Shown piece by piece: positions 29,405 through 39,479 of a DNA stretch of 64,000 bases. The position numbers were made by a program, and so were the translations under genes. The notes under the pieces were generated by a model. It did no database searches, was not told the origin of the DNA, and saw nothing but the letters and a program-made list of their open reading frames with translations. Source of the stretch: Prorocentrum cordatum (taxonomy: Eukaryota > Sar > Dinophyceae > Prorocentrales > Prorocentraceae); contig CAUYUJ010001311.1 in the NCBI GenBank assembly GCA_963575745.1, positions 1-64,000 on the forward strand. Direction: 5' to 3'. Every line of letters begins with the position of its first letter. Within the stretch, counting starts at the first letter, position 1.

Positions 29405-29600
29405 AAACTTTTGCTTCCCGTGTCGCGGCGGCGGCCCCCGGCGAGCCGCCGTGCCCTCCAAGCGGATAGCGTGCCGCTCCGCTCCGCGGGGAGGGGTGCT
29501 GGAAAGGCTCGGGTCGTCGACGCTCGGGGGCCGGGACGTGACTGGCGTGTCGCGCCGAAACATGGCAGGCCCAGACTGGCTGCGTCACACGCGAAGTCGG
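29405..29600. repeat. dispersed repeat with second copy at about 36225-36425
   Basis: The phrases GCAAGCGGATAGCGTGCCGC (CAAGCTGATAGCGCGTCGC in the second copy), the GGGGAGGGGTGCTGGAAA analogue and GTCGCGCCGAAACATGGCA (GTCGCGCCGAAGCGTGGTGA) occur in the same order at both places. There is no open-frame support. Confidence 0.6.
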
Positions 29601-29655
29601 AACTCCTGACCGTACTGACGGAGAGAAGACGGCACGGACGTAAAAATGCGGCGGT

Positions 29656-29820
29656 GCACACGGATTTCTCAGGCTGGCGCTGGACCCACCCTCTCCTGGC
29701 GCGCGGAGCGCGCCAGGCTTCGGCGCCAGAGGCGGGGTCCAGGGGGGCGGGTCCAGCGCCAACCCAGGAATTCCGCGCAAGCCTCTGAAAGTTTGTGCGA
29801 ATGCGGCTGCGTGCTCTTGG
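29656..29820. repeat. GC-rich hairpin repeat, copy 1 (second copy at 62841-62988)
   Basis: It contains a perfect inner hairpin (CCTGGCGCGC-GGA-GCGCGCCAGG) and an outer stem in which TGGCGCTGGA pairs with TCCAGCGCCA. The block starts CACGGATTTCT and ends near GAAAGTTTGTGCGAATGC. A homologous block with the same order of features lies at 62841-62988. Confidence 0.75.
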
Positions 29821-30040
29821 AATTGAAGTTGTTTCTGATCGATGCGCGAAACATGTATGCATAACTACAAGTCACCACTCAACAATTCATATCACCAGCG
29901 AGTTGGAATTCCCGGCGCCCACGGACAATTGACAACAAATGCTACTATAGTTCGAACATCTTCTGCACATCTATACAACCACTGAGCGGCATATGCAGCG
30001 GGAACCATATGATGTGTACCGTCCTGGTTCCTCGCTGCCT

Positions 30041-30679
30041 TCACTTCGGGTCTTTTACACCTGTGCTTCCCGCGAGGTAGTTGAAACCGTCGCACTTTTG
30101 TACCAGCTGTGACTTGACAGGGTTCCCATCCTGCTTGAACTCCCCCCACAACTTAAAGTGAGGCATCTCCCTGTGCGCGGCAAGTGCATCGGCATCCTTG
30201 TACACCTCGAACAGGGTGAACTTGTTCTTGTCCACCTGGTCGCGCAGCAAGTCAAACCGCAGGCAACCGGGCTCGGTCCGCGACCCCTCAAGATCCTTGG
30301 TCATCACGCTGATGAAGTCATCCACCCGCTCTGGCTCGATCTCCAGCTGGACGACGAGGCAAATCGGCTCTGGCTTGACTGGCTTGCGGACCCTGGGGGC
30401 CTTCACCTTTGTCCACTTGGCCTCGGCCTTGGCCTTCGGCTCGGCCTTGGCCTTGGCTTTGGTCTTCGCCTTTGTCTTCGCCTTGGCCTTGGCCTCTGGT
30501 TCGGCCTCGGCCTCGGCTTTGGCCTTGGACTTTGCCTTCGACTTCGCCCTTGGCGCGGGCTTGCACGACTCCCAATAGGCTTCGACCTCCTTCTTCTTGT
30601 ACTTCCCGGCGTAGAACTTACTGAGCTCGTCCCACGTGTACGCGATGCCGTCCTCAGGGTCCACGCGCTTCTCCGACAT
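30041..30679 (-). CDS. antibiotic biosynthesis monooxygenase (ABM) domain protein, 212 aa
   Basis: A clean single-exon frame on the minus strand runs from ATG 30679 (the frame extends three codons upstream only to TTG) to TGA 30041-30043. Residues ~4-40 (RVDPEDGIAYTWDELSKFYA, then YKKKEVEAYWESCKP) match a short module I associate with dinoflagellate proteins. Residues ~42-95 are a Lys/Ala/Glu-rich linker. Residues ~105-205 form an ABM/LsrG-like ferredoxin fold: LVVQLEIEPERVDDFISVM, EPGCLRFDLLRD, FTLFEVYKDADALAAHREM and PHFKLWGEF are in the classical order, including the His before the HFK motif. The family includes quinol monooxygenases, heme-degrading enzymes and autoinducer-2-processing LsrG. 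These usually act as dimers without cofactor, so the substrate cannot be named. No transit peptide is evident. Pyrimidine-rich DNA with several AGs upstream on the minus strand could serve as a trans-splice acceptor. Confidence 0.85.
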   Translation of the reverse strand: MSEKRVDPEDGIAYTWDELSKFYAGKYKKKEVEAYWESCKPAPRAKSKAKSKAKAEAEAEPEAKAKAKTKAKTKAKAKAEPKAKAEAKWTKVKAPRVRKPVKPEPICLVVQLEIEPERVDDFISVMTKDLEGSRTEPGCLRFDLLRDQVDKNKFTLFEVYKDADALAAHREMPHFKLWGEFKQDGNPVKSQLVQKCDGFNYLAGSTGVKDPK

Positions 30680-31259
30680 CCCGAACAAAAAAGAGCACGG
30701 AACGGCAAGGTCTGACCACGCGCGCGGTAGGGACGGGCTGCGGGATGTGGCAAGCCAGCAGCCTGTCAGGAGCAGAGGCTGAAAAGGCTTGGGCCCAAAA
30801 ATGATCAGCGGGAGGAGGGAACGGCAGAAGGCTTGCGGTCGTCAAAACTCCCCTGGGTCACTGAGGCGAGCTCCCTTCGATGGTTCCCCTCACAAGAACT
30901 CTCCGAAAAGTCCTTCCGTGCTCCCGTGCCCCGTGCGCAAATGCAGCGACAGATCTACACAAGACAAGGGGTCCAGAGCCCTGCTGGAGCCGACGTTCCT
31001 CGACATGTGGGCCCCTCTGAACTCCAGCTCCCAGATACCAGGACTCCTTCAGGCCCTCTAGACTCTACAACTTCAGGCGTCGGGGGTCCAGCTTAAAATC
31101 TGCCTCCTCATCCTCCACCTGCCGACCTCCCCCCTTCTCTCTCCAGTCTCCCTTCTCCCTCCTCCTTCTGCTCTTGCCGCCTCTTCCAACTCCTCCTCAT
31201 CCCTCGACGTCACGCAGCTGCGCGATATAGCAGAATGGGGGTTCGGAGCACCAGTCCGA

Positions 31260-31540
31260 TCGTCGCACCTCTCCGCCTTCGCCCCCTCCTCCTCCTCCTC
31301 CTCCTCCTCCTCCTCCTCCTCCTCCTCCTCTTCTTCCTCCTCCTCCTCCTCCTCCTCCTCCTCCTGCCCCTCTTCCTCCTTGCTCCTGCTCCTCCTTCTC
31401 CCGTACCTCCTCCTCTTGCTGCTCATCATCCCTCCCCGGGCTTCCGCTCCTTCTCCTCCTCCTCCTCCTCCTCTCTTCCTCCGCCTCCTTCTCCTCCTCC
31501 TCCTCCTCCTCCTCCCTCACCCTCCTCTTTCTCTCCATGT
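31260..31540. repeat. (CTC)n/(TCC)n tract
   Basis: Pure CTC at about 31286-31370, interrupted to about 31525. The surrounding Ser/Pro/Leu and Glu/Arg/Gly ORFs are artefacts. Confidence 0.95.
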
Positions 31541-32554
31541 TGGACAAGAAGCCCTGGTTCCGCATCGACAGGAGTTCTGCCATCCCCAGTTTGGACATGC
31601 CAGCAAGAGTTCCCAGCGGACATGCGCCACGACATGGCCCCATGATCATACGGTCTCCCAGGGCATCACATAGCCTGCCAAAGCTTCCCAGGTCTTCCAG
31701 ACGTCCCCAGACATGCTCCAAGATGGCCCCTGATGAGGCTCCAGAAGGGCACTCGCAGTGCCACCAGATAGCCCCAAGGCAGTCCTAGGATTTCCCGTAG
31801 GGTACACCATTGCACACTGCCTTGAGAGTGCCTCGAGCAATGTGTCCAGCCAGTATGCCACCTAGCCACAAGTCAAACATGGGACTGGCGACAACGAGCG
31901 AGCCCGTGTAGACTCGACTGGCACGTGCGATATGAACAGAACGTCGAAACTTATACCGCAATATTCGCAAGACTACACACGCGCCAAACATGCCCACGCA
32001 TTTACAAACGATTATGATAACAAATGAGAACAGCGTGGCCGCAATGCTCTTGCGAAATCTGGGTCGGAAACTGGGTAAACTTGCACACCTAGTACAAACG
32101 CGCTGATGGTTTGGAGCGGGTTCCTGTTGCTTGACTGTACGATCCCGAAGACTGTCATGCCATCACGGCCATGGTAGTGCGGACCGCAAGATTGTATGCG
32201 TAGACAAATGGACGTCCCCAAGCCTCCTGACTAGGTACCAAGGTCTGCGTGGAACGCGTATGCGGCATGATCGACTGCATCTGCACACACTTCCTTAAGC
32301 ATTGCACGGGCACGTGCCTTACACAGGGAGGGACGCATGTGCACACACGCTGCACACACGCATAATGTTGAGCGGACTGTGCGCCAACTAGTGTGAACAA
32401 CATGAGCTCGGAAGGGCGTCAGAACATGACGCATGAACTTGCGCGAAACTACGGTGGGGGCATTGGGTGAGGAAGCATTGAGTAAGGAATCCAGGTTCTA
32501 GAAGCCATTGGAACTCCAATCGCGGATTGGCAATGGATATCACCGCCGCCCTCA
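31541..32554. other. intergenic, including a stretch related to the GCCCAAGA composite repeat
   Basis: 31580-31800 shows degenerate CCAAGATGGCCCC/CTTCCCAGGTCTTCC units like the composite repeats. The minus strand is open over about 190 codons (31997-31430) with one TAG, but this is the expected behaviour of that repeat. 31810-32554 has no structure I can name. Confidence 0.4.
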
Positions 32555-32704
32555 TCAGATAAGGAACCCTCTAGGGTCTGAAGCATCCTGGGCACGTTCC
32601 TCAACCAAAGCCTCCACCGTATCCCCTTCTCTGGGCATGCAGTCCGCATACAGCTTCGTGAACACCTCAATGGCCTTGTTCTTGCACTTGCCGAATTTCT
32701 CTAC
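32555..32704 (-). CDS. possible terminal exon of an unidentified gene
   Basis: On the minus strand a strong acceptor-like sequence (GATCTCTCTGCGCAG) is followed at 32704 by a 49-codon open segment, VEKFGKCKNKAIEVFTKLYA then DCMPREGDTVEALVEERAQD, ending at TGA 32555-32557. The text looks like a charged helical protein tail. Upstream coding sequence (about 32740-33039, acidic and Gly-rich) is in another frame and less convincing. I do not recognise the family. It may equally be a remnant. Confidence 0.35.
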   Translation of the reverse strand, partial: VEKFGKCKNKAIEVFTKLYADCMPREGDTVEALVEERAQDASDPRGFLI

Positions 32705-32759
32705 CTGCGCAGAGAGATCAAACACTCGGGCAGTGACGTTCATGCAAACGGCGACCCAC

Positions 32760-33849
32760 CCTCCGCGCTCTCCTCCGCCTCCTCCTCGGCACCTGGCACC
32801 TCGTGGCTCGAGAGAGCCCGTCTGAACACGGCATCCCCGCTTCCTCCTCCGCCTTCTCCGTCCTCCTCCGTCCCCTCATCTTTCTCCAACTCCGCCTGAG
32901 CAGTCATCGGAGGTGGACGTGCTATGCTGTCGCATCTCATGCGACTGTTCAGCGACTGGAAAGCGCAAGCAAAATAAGAGTCGAAAGCACGAAGACTGGG
33001 ATTAGAGGCGTAGTCTACTGAAACGGGTCCAAGCCGCAAACCCCGACCCTCCTGTCCCCTCAGGGCTTTTCAAGCAACAGGGGCATCCATGAACGCAGAT
33101 CAAAACAGCACTGGGTAGGCCAAAATCGCTGGCGTGGGCGATACCGAGGCCGCCTTCTTGGCGCCTGGCGTGAAAACCCGCGGCGACTCCCTGACCGTGC
33201 GGCCACCGTGCAGTCGGACGCCATGTGCAGGGGGCACCTCCTCCCCCGCTCCCCCACTATTCATTTCTCCTCCTCCTGCTCCCTTCTCCTCGTCGACGTC
33301 GGCTTTTCCCAGAGCCGGTTTTCTCAGAAACGGCCCAGGAAGCTGTGCCCGCTGTTGCTCTCTTCACTAACCTTCGGCCCAAACTTTAGAGATGGCTCTT
33401 ACTGAGAGGCAAGGGTGAGGGAGGAGGGGGGAGGAGGAAGATCGATGACTTTGGACTCGTTTGACGTGCCGTTTGCCTCTGGATGCCTCTAGGGACCTCT
33501 GGAGACCTCCCCTATCACTCCTCCCTTGCCTCCTCCTCCTCGTCGCGCGAGGGGGAACACTGTTCTGGAATCGGTGACGCACTGCCGAAAGATCGGCGAC
33601 GCGTTCTCTAGAGGCCCCCGGGATGCTCCCGAGAGTCATCCGGGAGGGAGACACGACATGAGGCCCCCGGGGGGGGAGCCTGACGCACACATCGGGCGTG
33701 AGGGTCCGGCGTCCGGCGCTCCTTGGGAGCGGTGCGGCCCAAGTTGGTATCACTTGAGCGTCACTTGAATCAAACAGCCTGCAGCCGAGAGGGAAGCCTC
33801 CCAGGGAGCTCCCGAGGGGCACCCCGAGAAACCCCGACGGGCATCCAAG
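32760..33849. other. intergenic, no supported gene
   Basis: GC-rich DNA with CTCCTCC patches (about 32760-32870 and 33240-33300). A + strand open stretch at 33130-33370 reads VGDTEAAFLAPGVKTRGDSL but has no boundary or domain support. Confidence 0.35.
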
Positions 33850-35812
33850 ACGCCCCTGTCACCAGAGTCCTGGCAGGGTGGAGGGATCGGCCGAAAGCCG
33901 GTGGATCCGCCGCCCTTTTTGTTGATTCATCACGGGGGTGCCCTGCGTGCTGAGGTTCTGGTGGTTGCTGGTGCTTTTTCAAACTCCCCCCTGGGGCTTC
34001 GGCCCAGGGCGCCAACCACCTGGAGAGCTCCTCAAAATGCGGTCTCCTGTCGGCTTCTCCGCTCAAGGAGCCTCCGGGACGGCCAAGATGGCCTCCCAGA
34101 CGAGCAGGATGGTTCCAAAAGAGCCCAAGATAGCCCCATGGATGGCCTCCAAGGTGCCTCCAGGACCGCCCAGGTGGCCCCAGAGAGCCCCAGGTGTCAA
34201 AGAAGCACCCCAAAAGGCCCCCCAAGACGGCCCAGAGGCCTCCAAGAGGTCTCCAGGCCCGCAGTGGCTAAGTTCAGTGATTTCCCTTCGGTGTTTGACA
34301 GGCGTTCGCAGTTGCTTCAACATGGCCTTCCGACGGCCCAAGACGGCCCCAGAGGCCCCCAAGGCGGCCCAAGAGGCCTCCGAGATGGCTCCACGACGGC
34401 CCAGGAAGCCCCAAAGCGGGCCCAATACGGCCCCAAGACGCCCCAAGAGGCGCCCAAGAAGCCCGAGATGGCCTCCAAGACGGCTCTTCAGCGCTTCATG
34501 AGGGTCCACATGCGGCAGAATGAATATCTCCAAGACGGCTCAAGACGCAGCAAAGACGGCCTAAGTTGGCCTCCAGATCGCCCAAGAGGCCTCCAAAAGG
34601 TCCGTCAGGAAGGCCTGAAGAAGCCAACATCATTCCCTCGTTCCCTCCCTGGGCTTTAGAGCGTTTTGAATGGCTTGTTGTATGAATGTGACAATGCTCT
34701 GCTTTATGCTTGCCTTCCGACGGCCCAAGGCGACCCAAAAGGTCTCCAAGATCGCCCTGAGATCACCCAAGAGGCCTCTAAGATGGCCCCGTGACGGCCC
34801 AAGAGCCCCCCCAAGACGGCCCCAAGAGGGTCCACAGACTGTCCAAGAAATCCAAAGACGCTCACACAGTGTCTTCCAATACGGCCAAGATGGGCCCAAG
34901 AGAGCCGAAGATAGCCGCAAGCTGCCTCCAAGACGACCCACGATGCAGCCCAGAAGGGGCCTAAGATGGCATCAAACTGGCCGAAGACTGCTCAAGCGGC
35001 CTCCAAGAGGTCCTCCAAGAAGGCCCCGAAGGGCCAAACTCTATGATTGCCCCCGGGTTTGACATATTCTAGCATTTTCTCATTTCAGCTTTCATACGGC
35101 CCACGACAGCACCAAAGGACACCAAGATGGCCCCAACAGTGCCCAAAAGGTCTCCAAGATGCCCCCCTTACGACCAGAGATGCCCCCACGACGACCCCAA
35201 GAAGGCCCTAAGACGGCCCAGGAGACCGTCAAGACATCCAAAGTGGTCTCCAAGACGGCCCTCGAACGCTTCAAGAGGGCCCTAAGCCGGCCAGGAGAGG
35301 CCTGCAAGACGGCTTCCGACGACGTCAGACGGGCCAGGAACGCCCTCAGATGGCAAGAGAACCTCTCAAGGAACCTCCAAAGGCCCCAAAGAGGCCCAAT
35401 GAAGCCCAAAGAGGCCTCCCAGAGGCTCCCAGGAGGCCACATGAGTGCCCCAACGCAAGAGGCTTCCAAGAGGCCTCTCTCCTCCTCCTCCTCCTCCTCC
35501 TCCTGCTCCTCCTCCTCCTCCTCCTCCTCCTCCTGCTCCTGCTCCTGCTCCTCCTCCTCCTCCTCCTCCTCCTCCTCCTCCTCCTGCTCCTCCTCCTCCT
35601 CCTCCTCCTCCTCCTCCTCCACCCCCTTTGTCCTCCCTCTCCTCCTCTTTTCCGTTCTCCCTTTGGTTTTCCCCGCAGTGTTTTCACAACGGCTGGTGGA
35701 ACACATGATCCAATAGATCGGTCGAGCTCTGGCCACAACGCTCGGCCACATAGGCTCTTTCAAAGGCAGGGGGCGGCGGGGATTCGCCGTAGGCGTCTTC
35801 GATACTCGTAAC
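33850..35812. repeat. composite dispersed repeat, copy 2 (GCCCAAGANGGCC family)
   Basis: Same order as copy 1: GAAAGCCGGTGGATCCGCCG (about 33892), a GTTGATTCATCACGGGGGTG segment, three ~385-bp higher-order units each led by a T-rich phrase and a TTCCGACGG-like motif (near 34282, 34655, 35050), and a right end with GATTCGCCGTAGGCGTCTTC (about 35781-35800). Unlike copy 1, it has a CTC tract (35462-35625) inside, near the right end. Confidence 0.85.
35462..35625. repeat. (CTC)n with CTGCTC interruptions inside composite repeat copy 2
   Basis: Long CTC run with CTG triplets. It falls between the unit array and the conserved right end, whereas in copy 1 the equivalent tract is outside the element. 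Confidence 0.95.
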
Positions 35813-37074
35813 ATGATCAGACTACGCCTACTATGCAGATGGAGAAAGGCCTCCAGAAGTCGCCGGCAGACCACGGGTCGCCGGCAGACGACGAGGCGTA
35901 AACATAACCAGCTCGGGATGAGAAGCCCGGCCCCGGGGAAGGAGTCTAGAGCTCCAGGGGCCCACGTCACGAGAAATCACGGCGTCGGAACGGGGGGGGT
36001 AACCGCCGAAGCCTGGCGAGAGAGGGCGCGCACTCCCCCCTCCTTCCCGGTCCTGGACTCTTTCTGGGGCGAAGTGGAGGCCAATCGCGAGGATGCAGGG
36101 CGGGGATGCGAGGGCCTTGGTCGTTCGCGTTGCAGCACCTGGCCAGTGAAACTGGCAGGCCGAGGCTGGAGAGAACAGAAGCACTTCGAACTATCCTTGG
36201 CAGAGCACCCACGGTCAGGATATTTTGCGTGGCGTGTCGCAGCAACCGCCCCTGCGACCCGCCTTGCCCTGCAAGCTGATAGCGCGTCGCTCCTTTCCGC
36301 AGGGCGGGAGGCAGGGAAAAGATGGGGACGTTGACGCATGGGTGGGCCATCGTTCGCGCGTCGCGCCGAAGCGTGGTGAGCCAGAACCGGCAGCGCGACA
36401 CGCTAGCCAAACGCTTTCGGCCGTAATCCGTTTTGGCGGCCGCATCTGTGATAAACCTTCATGACGACCTCCCCTTTCCCTTCACCCCCTCCTTTCCTCT
36501 CCCGTATGGGTGCCTTGGTGCCGCCCTGGTTGACCCCGATGCGGCCCCATTTCCGGAAGATCCAGTACTCGAGGTCGCTGGTGGCGTTTTGACAGGTTCT
36601 GCGCTGTCACCACCCTTCAGAAAATGCACTCTGCTCATGCCTAAGTCTGCACTGTTCCAGCTCTCCTCATATCAGCATGTCTCCTCGCATCAAAATGGAT
36701 GCACAGTCTACGCCCGGAATCGTGGACATCACAACTGAGAATCGTCAATTGATAGGTCACCTGGTTGCCTCTTGCGCCGTCTCTAACAGGGCTCCTGGGT
36801 TATCCCCCTTTTCTTCCTCACCTCCGTGCTCCTCACCCTTGCGTCGCCTAGAATCCCCCCTCCTCCGTGCCATGTCCTCAGTATTGATCGGCCCATCTGT
36901 CTCCTGCCCTCTTCGCCCTCCTTCTCTTCCCCCTCCTGCGAGTTTTGTTGCTGCTGCTGCCCCAGCCTTTCCCCGATGAGTAACCTGCCCGCGTCGCGCC
37001 GACATGCGTGCCGGCAGGGCGGGCCAGGCGTTCCGCACGAGACCTCCGCGCAACTCGTGACACACTGCGGTGCG
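35813..37074. other. intergenic; contains second copy of the 29.4-kb repeat
   Basis: 36225-36425 aligns with 29405-29600. 36430-37070 holds CT-rich DNA and no supported ORF. CCAGCCTTTCCCCGATGAGT near 36960-36980 has no recognised role. Confidence 0.45.
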
Positions 37075-37690
37075 AGCTCGCCAGTTTTCTCGGACGGAGG
37101 GCGGGTCGTTTTGAAAATGCGGCGCTCGCTTCAGCGCCGCGCACGCTCCTCGCTCCACAGAAACAAGAGAGCTGAATGTGGCTCTCGCCCCAGCACCGCG
37201 CACATTCGTCCACACACATGTGCGGGAGCCTGACGGATGCATGGCGGGTCGTTTTCAAGATCTGGTTCTCCCGTCAGCGCCGCGCACAATCATTTTCAAC
37301 AGTTGCAAGAATTGCGCAGGTGCAGGGCGGGTCGTTTTCAAAATGTGGCTGTCGCCTTTGCGCCGCGAACCTTCGGCGTACAAAAGACAAGTGTCTCTAA
37401 TTCCATGGATGAGAGCGGCGGGCCGTTTTCAAAATGTAGTTCTCGCCTTAGCACCGCGCCCGTTCATTCTAAGACTCTGCAGCCCGTTCAAGGATTCTTA
37501 TGGCTAACGTCTCAGAAAGGGCGTTTCGGCACGATTGTGGACTGTCAGGGCGCAACATTTACGTTGATTCGTGGGTTCGAAATCCCAGGAACGGCGTTCT
37601 GGCACGATTCAGGATCGTGAGGGCGCATCAGTAATGGTTCATGTCAGCGCTGGAGTCCTAAGAATGGTGTTCTGACGCAGTTCAAGATCT
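37075..37690 (-). repeat. A/B dispersed tandem repeats, inverted copy
   Basis: On the minus strand this reads as ~85-bp A units (the + strand shows GGGCGGGTCGTTTTCAAAAT then CGCCGCGC) at about 37080-37470 and ~68-bp B units (GCACGATTGTGGACTGTCAG analogues) at about 37520-37690. The same families occur on the + strand at 39620-40180 (B then A), 58850-59055 (B) and 61945-62345 (A). Confidence 0.7.
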
Positions 37691-38035
37691 TCAAAAAGGT
37701 TGCCTTCCAGCGGGGCGCTTTCCTCTATCAAATTGAATCCTTGTAGAGGGCTGCGCAGAGGACTTTGAAGGACGCTTCATTGCAATATCGTTGATGGGTC
37801 TTGGGTTTGAACGTGTCCTCCTCCCCTCCTCTCCCGTCCTCCTCGCCCATCCTCGCCCTGTCTTCCTCCTCTTCCTCCTCCTCCTCCTCCTCTTCCTCCT
37901 CCCCCTTCCCCCTCCTCCTTCTCCTCCTCCTCCTCCTCCTCCTCCTCCTCCTCCTCCTCCTCCTCCTCCCCCTTCCCCCTCCTCCTTCTCCTCCTCCTCC
38001 TCCTCGTCCTCCTCCTCCTCGTCCTCGAGTGGCGC
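37691..38035 (-). repeat. conserved spacer plus CTC tract, left arm of inverted pair
   Basis: CATTGCAATATCGTTGATGGGTC (about 37778-37800) is the reverse complement of a spacer phrase (ACGCATCAACGATGTTG) found at 39564-39580 and about 58790. Next to it, 37830-38035 is CTC-rich where the other copies have GAG. The order and strand are mirror images of 39480-39700. Confidence 0.65.
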
Positions 38036-38109
38036 CGCTGGTCTGTGCGCACTTACCGCCGTCGCCCCTCCCTGAGCTCCTCCACGAATGTGGCGACCTG
38101 GTCGGTTTA

Positions 38110-39450
38110 TCACCGCGCCCCGGCAGCCCAGCGGCCGTGCCCTGCCAGCGCAGCCCGGCCAGCGAAATTGCCGGCCAGCTCGGGCACCAGCGCGGCGCGC
38201 GCTGCGAGCTCGCGCTCCTGGCCGAACGCGCTTCGCAGCTGGCGCGCGGTGGCGCGGTGGAGTGCGACGCCCTGCCCCGCGCCGGCGCCCGACCGCGGCC
38301 GCTTCGGCCCTGGGGCCGTCGCCCACGCCCCGCGCGCGGCCCTGCCCGGCCGGCTGGCCGTCTCGTGTGCCAGCGGCAGGACGGGCCAGGGGGCCCGTCG
38401 CCCTGGGCACTGGCGGCACTCTTCCGCATCCCCCTCCGCGGCCAGGGCGCCGTCGGCGTCTGCGGTCGCGGCCAGGGCGCGCGCGTCCCCCAGAAAGCCG
38501 TAGCCGACAGCCACGTCCGCCAGCATCTGGGGGCAGTCCCCGGACTGCGCCTCGAGGTCGAGCAGCGTCTCCTCGCGCCCAGCCTCGAGCGGCGCGCCGC
38601 AGGCGATGCGTGTATCTCCGAGCGGGGCGTCCGCGAAGCCGCGCATCGCCTGCGGCGCGCCGAAGAGCGCCACCGAGAGGGGCACCCTGGGCCAGCCTCA
38701 AGTCGAGCCTGTCCCCCTACAGGGGGAGCTTCGATGATTTTTTTTTGTTATATAAAAAAAAACATTCCTCCTGTAAAGGCTAGGGACAGGCCCGACTTAA
38801 GGCCAGCCAGTCGGCAAGGCGCCCAGCGGCCTCGGCGGGGGGGCCGGGCAAATTCACATCAAACTTTCCATTGCCACAACTAACTCCTGGAAATTGCCGT
38901 CAGCGTACACACCTGCAGCGACCCGAAAACTGCCACCCGACGATCTCCTCCACGCTGATCCCTTCCAGCCTCCCGAAGATCGCCTTCAGCCTGCACTCCG
39001 CCTTCGCACGGACGACCTCCCCCACGACTCGACGGTCTCTTCCAGCGACTCGTAGAGCTGCTCCAGCTTCGTCGCCCAGAAAAAAACGCCCTCGCGACGA
39101 TCTCCGCCGGCGACTCGCAAGGCTGCTCCAGCGTGACCTCCATCCTCCTCCTGGTCGTCCTTCGGCTCGGCGGTGAACCCTACAATGTCCGACACCTCAG
39201 CCCTCAGCGGGTCCCCGGTCCAAGATGAAGCGCTTCGCGCCGATCAAACTGGCCTTGACGAGCTCCTTCACAACAAGGTCGCCCAGCGATGAAAAAGTGG
39301 ACCTCCAGGGCGGCGCCGTTTGCATGGAACACCGCCGACGGCCCCACCACGGGCACGCTCATCCCAGGGCTCCGCCCACAGCCCGGCCATGGCTCGCTGC
39401 AGACTGGCCGCTCTAAAATGCGCCTGCAGCAGCTGCGGGGGCCTCCGCCC
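38110..39450 (-). pseudogene. broken multi-exon gene of unknown function
   Basis: Minus-strand coding-like pieces in order: MSVPVVGPSAVFHANGAALE (about 39360), DLVVKELVKASLIGAKRFIL (about 39280-39220), MEVTLEQPCESPAEIVARAF (about 39143), ATKLEQLYESLEETVESW (about 39065), EVVRAKAECRLKAIFGRLEG (about 39010), GNGKFDVNLPGPPAEAAGRL-ADW (about 38870-38808). After a 121-nt GC-AG intron carrying an inserted element, the text continues VPLSVALFGAPQAMRGFADA and LLDLEAQSGDCPQMLADVAV (to about 38400). Frame changes sit at homopolymer runs (A7 near 39078-39087, C5 near 39009-39014) and an in-frame TGA lies near 38907. Helical, leucine-rich text suggests a real ancestral protein, but I recognise no domain. 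Either this is a decayed gene or homopolymer errors have broken a live one. Confidence 0.4.
38690..38808 (-). mobile_element. 103-bp TIR element with 8-bp target duplication, acting as a GC-AG intron (introner-like)
   Basis: GGCCAGCC occurs as a perfect direct repeat at 38690-38697 and 38801-38808. Between them, 38698-38715 and 38783-38800 are terminal inverted repeats (TCAAGTCGAGCCTGTCCC versus the complement of GGGACAGGCCCGACTTAA; 16 of 18 match). The core is T9/A9 with TACAGGGGGA and its partner TCCTCCTGTA. On the minus strand an intron starting GC at 38807 and ending CAG at 38687 removes the whole element and joins GCC-GAC-TG to G-GTG-CCC in frame (LADW-VPLSVALFG). This architecture matches introner elements reported in dinoflagellates and relatives. 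Confidence 0.65.
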
Positions 39451-39479
39451 ACCAGAGCCTTGAGCTAAAATGGTTTGAG

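Noticed and set aside
31430-31997. Minus-strand open frame of about 190 codons with a single TAG
   Set aside because: The text resembles the composite GCCCAAGA repeat family, which is open in most frames; codon preference is absent.
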